The translations under genes and the position numbers were made by a program. A DNA stretch of 64,000 nucleotides, from positions 75,481,501-75,545,500 of the forward strand of contig CM075655.1 in NCBI GenBank assembly GCA_037953625.1, read 5' to 3'. Below are positions 57,516-64,000 of this stretch, piece by piece (position 1 is the first letter of the stretch; each line of letters opens with the position of its first letter). This stretch comes from Crotalaria pallida (lineage: Eukaryota; Streptophyta; Magnoliopsida; Fabales; Fabaceae). The notes beneath the pieces were generated by a model that did not search any database, had not been told where the DNA came from, and saw only the letters and a list, made by a program, of their open reading frames with translations.

Positions 57516-58871
57516 CTGTAAAATTATATCAAGAAGGGTAGCATTACACAGAACTTAAAAAGATAAATTCTAAAAGAGGACATAGCAAATAACTAAGCCT
57601 ACATAATTGTTATTATACTTTATTCATAATTATTCGTATAATTAATCTCTTTTAGTTTTCACTTATTCTCGCATTCTTTTAATTATTGATTCTCTAACAG
57701 TTCTCTAATCATTTCTACTTTTTCTTTTCTTTTCTTTTTCTTTTCCCCGGTGACCGAGTCCAACAGACCATCAGCCCTTTATCTTTATCATGACTGAGTC
57801 CAAAAGACCATCAGCCGTTTTCCTTCTCTATATGACTGAGTCCAAAAGACCATCAGCCGTTTTCCTTCTCTATATGACTGAGTCCAAAAGACCATCAGCC
57901 CTTTTTCCTTTATATGACTGAGTCCAAAAGACCATCAACCGATTCCTTTTCTTATGACTGAGTCCAACAGACCATCAGCCGTTTTCCTTCTCTATATGAC
58001 TGAGTCCAAAAGACCATCAGCCCTTTTTCCTTTATATGACTGAGTCCAAAAGACCATCAGCCGATTCCTTTTCTTATGACTGAGTCCAACAGACCATCAG
58101 CCGTTTATCTTTTAACATGACTGAGTCCAACATACCATCAGCCGTTTATCTTTCTATATGACTGAGTCCAAAAGACCATCAGCCGTTTTCCTTTTGGTGA
58201 CTGAGTCCAAAAGACCATCAGCCGTTTTCTTTCTATATGACTGAGTCCAAAAGACCATCAGCCGTTTTCCTTTTCTTATGACTACCCTATTAGCTCCATT
58301 TAGTTTCCCTATTTTATTCCAGCGTTCTATTCTAACTTCCCTACTAGCATACTCTCTCTCCGTTTTATTAGTTATTTATTAACCCACTCGTCGTCTTTCC
58401 TATTTTATTTTAAATCAAATTCATCATTTTATTTCTATTCCCTAATTTACTCCGCGTGCATTCATTATTCCTTATTCTAGACTCTCTTTTACCCTTTTTG
58501 TTCCTTTACTTCACTTTACTCTTCGGGCACTATTATACTTATTATCTTTTAGTTCACTAATTCCATTCTCTCTTTATCTATTTCGTTTACCCTCTTGTTC
58601 TTTTACTTCCCCTATGGTTCTACTTTTATGATTGCTCACATTTTTATTTTATTCCAACTATATTACGCTCATTCATTTCGGGCCTTATTTTATGCTCATT
58701 CCCTTTTATTCCCTAAAGTGTGGTTTCTCGTCACAATTTTTATTTCTCTTTATCTATATCAACGGGGTGCCCTACGGTTCATTAATATACTTTTTAGTTA
58801 CCCTATTCTCAGCTACCACTATATAATCCTAGAATTTACTTCTTAAGTAAAGGTAAGGCGAACCCTCTTAC
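57516..58871 (-). other. Putative intron inside the gag-only element LTR
   Basis: On the minus strand the donor is CCCGAG|GTAAGAGGG at 58871 and the acceptor is ATAATTTTACAG at 57516. The following block GTACGGAAGTGGAGCTTACA matches those after 9308 and 25450. One frame of it (TEVELTP, TQVELTP, TEIELAQ in the three LTRs) is conserved, with several third-position differences. Confidence 0.45.
57756..58275 (-). repeat. Minisatellite, about 40-bp units, in the 3' LTR
   Basis: About thirteen units of TGACTGAGTCCAAAAGACCATCAGCC plus a CT/AT-rich linker. Unit length varies between about 35 and 43 bp. The same array occurs in the other LTR (63500-64000) with a different order of variants. Confidence 0.92.
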
Positions 58872-59536
58872 CTCGGGCTTTTTAAAATAGAACCTGGATT
58901 TTAGCTCGGCGATGATGACGGCGTCGGTGTTGCTCCTCGTTAGCGGGGAATGACCGTGACTAAACCAAGGCAAGGCTTCGAGCTCCGAGGTTCCCGACAC
59001 GAGCCCAGCACGATCACGGACCGGTAACGGCGCCAGGAAGATCCGTGAAGAGAGAGAGAGCTCGGGAAGAGGGAGAGGCTATGGTGGTTTGGTGATGGTG
59101 GTGGTCACCACCGCGAGTGGCGGCTGTGGTGGTGAGGGGCGGTGGTGGTGTGTATGTGGAGAGGGAGAGAGAGAGAGAGAGCTTGTGGGTAGGAGAGAGA
59201 TCGGAGTCAAGGAAAGAGAAAAAAAGGAGAGGGAGAGGTCTTGATGGTGGCGGGGGTCTTTGGTGGTGGCAGCCGGAGGTGGCGGCGGCTGTGGTGGAGG
59301 GTGAGTGGGGAGGAGAGAGAGGGAGCTTGTGAGGGAAGGGGAGAGTGTGAGGGAAGGAGAGAGAGCAAGAGAGAGAGAGACCGGTTGAGGGAGAGGAGGA
59401 GGGTGGCCACGGTGGGGCGGCGGTGGAGGCCGTGGTGGAGGGAGGAAGGAGGGGAGTCGGCGGAGGAGATAGAAACAAAGAGGGGAGAGTGAAGAAGACG
59501 AGGGTTTCCCCTCGATTTAAAGCCACTCGAGCTATT

Positions 59537-59677
59537 TTCGCTTAAGTGAAATTCATTCGCTTAAGCGAACGGCCTTCAGTGATGGATACGAGTGCTTTTC
59601 GCTTAAGCGAAACCCGTTCGCTTAAGCGAACTCCTTCTGTGTTGCCACTGGATCAGTTTCGCTTAAGCGAAATGATC
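59537..59677 (-). promoter_or_regulatory. CTTAAG-centred palindrome array in the LTR promoter
   Basis: Five copies of TTCGCTTAAGCGAA or a one-base variant. Perfect 16-bp palindromes are at 59597-59612, 59616-59631 (GTTCGCTTAAGCGAAC) and 59657-59672. They lie directly upstream, in LTR orientation, of a TTTAAA box near 59520. Confidence 0.65.
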
Positions 59678-60081
59678 AGATACTGCTGTTTCCTTTTCCT
59701 ATTTTTCTTCTATTTTCTTCCGAACTTCAAACCTCCATAACTTCTTCGTTCGCCGTCGGATCTTGCTCAAATTTGACGAGCAGTTTCCTAAAAATCATAT
59801 CTTCATATCCAACGGTGGAAATTGTGTTTGGAGCCTTAGATCTTTTATTTTTATTTTCCCCCGTTGCTATTATATTTATTATCGAATTATTTATTTTCTG
59901 GCCCGATCCTAACTTCGATTCAACGTTCCTTTCTTCTCTAGTTCGCTGAGTATTATTATTATTATCTTTTAATGTTAAAATCCTCATTTGGGATAACTAT
60001 TTGTGGTTTATTATTTTCATTTTAATTATTCTAATTATTATTTATTTATTTATCTTCGGGCTTAAAATTCGGGATGTTACA

Positions 60082-60098
60082 TTTCTCCCCCACTTATA
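60082..60098 (-). promoter_or_regulatory. Polypurine tract of the gag-only element
   Basis: On the minus strand ATAAGTGGGGGAGAAA immediately precedes the LTR start. Confidence 0.85.
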
Positions 60099-60100
60099 TT

Positions 60101-60120
60101 GAATTTCGTCCCCGAAATTC
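60101..60120 (-). promoter_or_regulatory. Perfect hairpin with GGGA loop upstream of the PPT
   Basis: On the minus strand GAATTTCG-GGGA-CGAAATTC, identical in stem and loop to 3429-3448, lies 19 nt from the LTR. Confidence 0.75.
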
Positions 60121-61713
60121 CAGTTGTCCCTTAATTTGGAGGAGTATCCGTTGACATAGTTTCTACCCATGTCATTTCAATTCCTTTGGTTCCAATTTTT
60201 CCCTTTGGGGGAGTTCTAAGTTAAGGGTTCTGCAGTATAATTACTCGCCTCAAGTATGGTTTATCTCAGCCACTCAGAAATCCGCACAATACACAGAGTC
60301 TTACGAGAATGAGACAATTATTTGCGGTGCTCCGACATAACCTTTTAAGTGAGACTTCACTTTGCGACTCCGTTTATTCCCTGTTCGTTTCTTACTCATT
60401 CAAGTGAGTCTAGTGAGGTCGCCCTTCAAATCCACTTTGGCTATATCTGCGTTATACTCCGGTGGTACTTTCCTTCCGTTCGTATAACGAGTTCAATTTG
60501 GTATAGGGGTTCCTACGGGTTATGGTTTGATCGTCGGGCATTGAGTCCGGCTCGATGCGATCTTCCTTACGCTTCGTCACCGTCCTACATTCCACCTTGT
60601 TACTCGGATAGGATTTACAATTTTCTTATTGTTAAAGTTCCATCTTCCATTCCTTGGATTGAAATCCTCCCCCACTTAGCATCAACATACTTGATTATGT
60701 CCATGCTTGGGGGTATGCTCATTCGTTATTCAGAATTTCGCACTTAAGCTTCTCGACCGATGTTCAAGGTGAGAAGGGACATGTAGATGGTTATCCATTG
60801 GTTGGCATAGAACCATGTTGGGTTTCTACGTCTTGGTGAATTCTCACCACTGCATCTAAGATGCTTGAAACTCGAAGAGAGTGAAGATGAAAAGAAGAAA
60901 CACGAAGCACTCAAGGATGGGTTTCATAGTCTTCATACGACAACCCAGGATGTACTGGATACATGTCAAGCAAGAAGACAATGGAGATTATCCTTAAGTG
61001 TGCGTTTCCTATGGAACTACCGTCGATTTGATTTGGTTTTGATAGAGGCACTTGATGCAACAGCTACAACTTGTTTCCCTTGAGGGAATCGTTTGGGAAA
61101 TTAACTAGGTTCTTAAGTGAATTCTAATTCCTAATGGTGAGCATGATTTACTCATTTACTTGGGTCAGTCTCGGGGTGGATATCCTGCTAATTCATCCAG
61201 TTTCGACTTGTTCGCGAATACCCACATCGGATTCTGGATGAAATGTGTGATGAGTTTTGGGCTTTTAGTTTGACTTTCCATGAAGTCTAAGGACGTTCAC
61301 TATGGGTTCGCTCGATTCCGGGTACACTACTAGTAAGTAGGTGCATTGTCTTAAGACTCATATTCGTCTGTTTTGATTTTTATTGGAGAGTGTCAATGAT
61401 ATCTACCACTAATAGTTGCGAAGATCGAGGTGATCAGTCCCAATCTCACATCTATTAATAGCAACATCATCGTCAAGTTTATTGATGTTATCGTCCCCTA
61501 GAAGATGTAAGAATCAGAGTGATCAATTCTATCCTTACATTCTACCAGTGGCAATACCATCACTGTGTTCGGTGAAACTTTAGCTAATGTATTATCATTT
61601 GTTAATTTCTTTTTTTTTAAATCGAATATGTACGCTTTATGCAAAACGTTTTAAATAAATATTTTAAATAATTGTTTGATATATAGTTAACACTAAAAGT
61701 GCCTCGGGTGAGT
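60121..61713 (-). other. Non-coding internal region of the gag-only element
   Basis: No protease, RT, RNase H or integrase motif was found on either strand, although pol would be expected here in an autonomous element. Open frames such as 60349-60747 (plus) have no recognisable domain. The origin of this filler is unknown. Confidence 0.6.
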
Positions 61714-62688
61714 TCATTCGCTCCCTTCACCTATACGTCCAGGACAGTTTGTCCCCATGTGTGCTGGTAGTCCGCATTTATAGCAGAGACCCTGTTTTCT
61801 GTGCTGCCTCAACATTAGGCACAGTTTCCGGTGGATTTTCCCACATAGTGGACATGGTGGTCTGTTTCTCGGGGCATTCACATCTGGAGCTGTGTCCATT
61901 GGCACCATTGCCATAGCATTGATGTCGGCATGTGTATCGGATTCCTGAACCGGTACATTGCCTCTGCTAGAACCTTCAGCCCACTGTATCATCCTGTTCC
62001 TATCTTCGGATGTCTTCCGCCTCAATCCCTTCTCATAAGTACTAGCCATATTCACTAGTTGGGCCAAATTATCTATGTTCTGAAATTCAAAGGCTACTTT
62101 GATCTCAGTGCGAAGTCCTGCTTCGAACTTGATGCACTTAGTTCTTTCATCAGCATTCCTATAGTTCCCAGAATACTGGATGAGGTCTTCGAAGTGTGCG
62201 GCATATTCTCCAACGCACATACTTCCCTGTGTTAAATTCAGGAATGCCAGCTCTTTTTCTCGGCGGACATCTTCCGGAAAGTACTTCCCTAGGAACCTGA
62301 TTCTGAACACATCCCAGGTGATCTCCTGGTTAGCGATCTCCATTTCCTTTCGTACACGCTCCCACCAATATTCGGCTTCTCCAGTGAGCATGTACGCCGC
62401 CAAAAGAACTATCTGCTCCGCAGGCGGTGAAATCGTGCGGAAAATCTTCTCCAATTCTTGGAGCCATCTCTGGGCTGCATCCGGATTGTAGCCACCTTCA
62501 AACTTGGGCGGATCATTCTGCATGAACCTAGCTAGCCAATCGATGCCCATTGAGCCTGATGTTTGGTGGAGTGCGGCGGCTGCTGCTGCTGCGGCTGTTG
62601 CTACGGTCTCAGCCTGATTCTGATTCATTTGGACCAGATTTTCTAGTATAGCAGCCATCCTTTCATCCTGTGTACGTCTCCGAGGCAT
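61714..62688 (-). CDS. Gag protein (capsid and zinc knuckle), 324 aa
   Basis: The start chosen is MPRRRTQDER at 62688; an in-frame Met 13 codons upstream lies closer to the primer-binding site and is less likely. An alanine-rich stretch (about 30-40) is followed by the retrotransposon gag domain (FEGGYNPDAAQRWLQELEKI; YWWERVR; FLGKYFPEDVRREKELAFLN). The C-terminus has two cysteine motifs, CPLCGKIHRKLC and a classic CCHC knuckle CYKCGLPAHMGTNC, for RNA binding. It ends shortly after the knuckle with no fused protease. Gag packages element RNA into virus-like particles; reverse transcriptase and integrase would have to come from another element. The frame is intact. Confidence 0.95.
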   Translation of the reverse strand: MPRRRTQDERMAAILENLVQMNQNQAETVATAAAAAAAALHQTSGSMGIDWLARFMQNDPPKFEGGYNPDAAQRWLQELEKIFRTISPPAEQIVLLAAYMLTGEAEYWWERVRKEMEIANQEITWDVFRIRFLGKYFPEDVRREKELAFLNLTQGSMCVGEYAAHFEDLIQYSGNYRNADERTKCIKFEAGLRTEIKVAFEFQNIDNLAQLVNMASTYEKGLRRKTSEDRNRMIQWAEGSSRGNVPVQESDTHADINAMAMVPMDTAPDVNAPRNRPPCPLCGKIHRKLCLMLRQHRKQGLCYKCGLPAHMGTNCPGRIGEGSE

Positions 62689-62854
62689 GGTGACTAAGTT
62701 CTGGAAAAAGAGAACGTTATTCCACAATTTACTAAGAACTCTTATTTAAATATATCTATTTATCTATTCTAAGACTTGACACTATTACTTGATTACTCGC
62801 TGGGTGAGTAATCAATAGGAGTTGTGAGTCCAAACTCCAGGGCCGAGGGAAACT

Positions 62855-62866
62855 GCTCTGATACCA
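62855..62866 (-). promoter_or_regulatory. Primer-binding site, tRNA-iMet type (minus strand)
   Basis: GCTCTGATACCA on the plus strand reads TGGTATCAGAGC on the minus strand, four bases from the 5' LTR end. Confidence 0.92.
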
Positions 62867-62870
62867 TATA

Positions 62871-64000
62871 TGTAACATCCTCACTTTTAATAGTTAATTT
62901 TTAGTTTTTAATAAAATTAGAGTTTAAAAATTCATTTTAGCATTTGCTTTCTCATGAAAGATTTTATGAAAATCCAGCAGAGTTTCCTCTGTTTTACGGA
63001 CTTCCCAAAAATTTCCTTCTAAAAACCTGTCAGTCCAGAATTACTTAAAAACATAAACACAATAGATTAAAACCCAGTTCAGGTCCTAACGCCCGGTTAG
63101 CATCAGTCTCAGGGCATATAACTACACACATTATAAATTACAAAATATTACAGTTTTTAATGCAATTAAAAATAAAAATCCCCTCTTGGTATCATAACCA
63201 CACTCCACGTGGTGGAGGGTTTCCAGTTCGGCCCGCAATGGTGTAAGCTCCACTTCCGTACCTGTAAAATTATATCAAGAAGGGTAGCATTACACAGAAC
63301 TTAAAAAGATAAATTCTAAAAGAGGACATAGCAAATAACTAAGCCTACATAATTGTTATTATACTTTATTCATAATTATTCGTATAATTAATCTCTTTTA
63401 GTTTTCACTTATTCTCGCATTCTTTTAATTATTGATTCTCTAACAGTTCTCTAATCATTTCTACTTTTTCTTTTCTTTCCTTTTTCTTTTCCCCAGTGAG
63501 TGAGTCCAACAGACCATCAGCCCTTTATCTTTATCATGACTGAGTCCAAAAGACCATCAGCCGTTTTCCTTCTCTATATGACTGAGTCCAAAAGACCATC
63601 AGCCGTTTTCCTTCTCTATATGACTGAGTCCAAAAGACCATCAGCCATTTTCCTTCTCTATATGATTGAGTCCAAAAGACCATCAGCCATTTTCCTTCTC
63701 TATATGACTGAGTCCAAAAGACCATCAACCCTTTTTCCTTTATATGACTGAGTCCAAAAGACCATAAGCCGATTCCTTTTCTTATGACTGAGTCCAACAT
63801 ACCATCAGCCATTTTCCTTCTCTATATGACTGAGTCCAAAAGACCATCAACCCTTTTTCCTTTATATGACTGAGTCCAAAAGACCATCAGCCGATTCCTT
63901 TTCTTATGACTGAGTCCAACAGACCATTAGCCGTTTATCTTTTAACATGACTGAGTCCAACAGACCATCAGCCGTTTATCTTTCTATATGACTGAGTCCA
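62871..64000 (-). repeat. 5' LTR of the gag-only element, truncated by window
   Basis: Nearly identical to 57125-58250, including the exon-like block (63250) and the minisatellite (63500 onward). Visible differences are mainly transitions at CG sites (ACGGTG/ATGGTG, TTACGAAA/TTATGAAA). Confidence 0.95.
63500..64000 (-). repeat. Minisatellite in the 5' LTR of the gag-only element
   Basis: The same 40-bp unit type as 57756-58275, with at least twelve units before the window edge. Variant order differs between the two LTRs, so the arrays have changed since insertion. Confidence 0.9.

Larger units (their letters stand above)
57125..60081 (-). repeat. 3' LTR of the gag-only element (2,957 bp)
   Basis: On the minus strand it starts TGTAACATCCCGAATTTT and ends GAGGATGTTACA. 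In LTR order it contains a palindrome array (59537-59677), a TATA-like TTTAAA near 59520, a purine/pyrimidine-biased leader (59010-59500), a putative intron (57516-58871) with a minisatellite, and an exon-like block at 57515. Confidence 0.93.
57125..64000 (-). mobile_element. Gag-only Ty3/gypsy element (TR-GAG-like), right end outside window
   Basis: Minus orientation. The 3' LTR is 57125-60081, the internal region 60082-62870 and the 5' LTR runs from 62871 past the window end. The internal region has a primer-binding site, a gag ORF and about 1.6 kb of non-coding DNA; no pol motif is seen. The two LTRs differ at only a handful of positions over the first 600 bp, mostly C/T transitions, so the insertion is recent. 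It landed in the giant LTR after GTGATACC. Confidence 0.93.

Noticed and set aside
59014..59526. 170-codon minus-strand frame in the gag-only element LTR
   Set aside because: It is in LTR sense orientation but is low-complexity Ser/Pro/Thr/Leu from a pyrimidine-rich leader. No domain and no partner in related LTRs. Kept as leader sequence.
60349..60747. 132-codon plus-strand frame in the gag-only element core
   Set aside because: Antisense to the element and without a recognisable domain; treated as non-coding filler.
63500..63812. Open frames on both strands (repeated TESKRPSA- and YREGKxLMVFWTQS-type peptides)
   Set aside because: Pure consequence of the 40-bp tandem array in the LTR.

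Overview
The window is repeat-dominated plant nuclear DNA, most likely from a eudicot. The evidence is an intron-less plant-type 3-ketoacyl-CoA synthase (KCS) gene, plant CACTA (En/Spm) and L1-type LINE elements, a Stowaway-like MITE end, and Ty3/gypsy elements primed by initiator tRNA-Met. The species cannot be named from the sequence. Only one locus looks like an intact host gene.

Layout. 1-6655 is the 3' part of a chromovirus-type Ty3/gypsy element with an open polyprotein and a 3.2-kb 3' LTR. 6656-12700 is KCS copy A (gene at 10657-12180, minus strand), with a solo LTR (6794-9767, target duplication ACCAT) in its 3' flank. 12701-15889 is AT-rich spacer with an 88-bp minisatellite and an LTR remnant. 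15890-25269 is KCS copy B, a pseudogene split by a 6.3-kb CACTA-like element (17122-23435, target duplication ACT) that carries pieces of an unrecognised multi-exon gene. 25270-32908 is a 3' LTR fragment, a decayed gypsy pol and its 4.5-kb 3' LTR. 32909-33240 is a gag fragment of another gypsy lineage. 33241-36990 is a minus-strand LTR. 36991-57124 is a non-autonomous element with LTRs over 5 kb around a 1.25-kb non-coding core; its 3' LTR is interrupted by a LINE (45881-48499) and a truncated CACTA element (48524-54413). 57125-64000 is a minus-strand gag-only gypsy element with nearly identical LTRs.

The most unusual signal is in the LTRs. All six long gypsy LTRs here carry a plausible GT-AG intron of 1.4-1.9 kb. 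In the LTR1, LTR3, giant-LTR and minus-strand LTR copies the acceptor lies directly before a small ORF that starts at or within 3 nt of the exon, and the best copies end in a strongly acidic tail (161 aa and intact at 5815-6300). The other LTR families keep a different conserved exon 2 with no ATG. Three families carry, near the predicted TATA box, arrays of perfect palindromes whose sequence differs per family (CTCGAG-, ATCGAT- and CTTAAG-centred). Four elements share an 8-bp hairpin with a GGGA (GNRA) loop 17-19 nt upstream of the 3' LTR; its stem exists in two versions that both keep full pairing.
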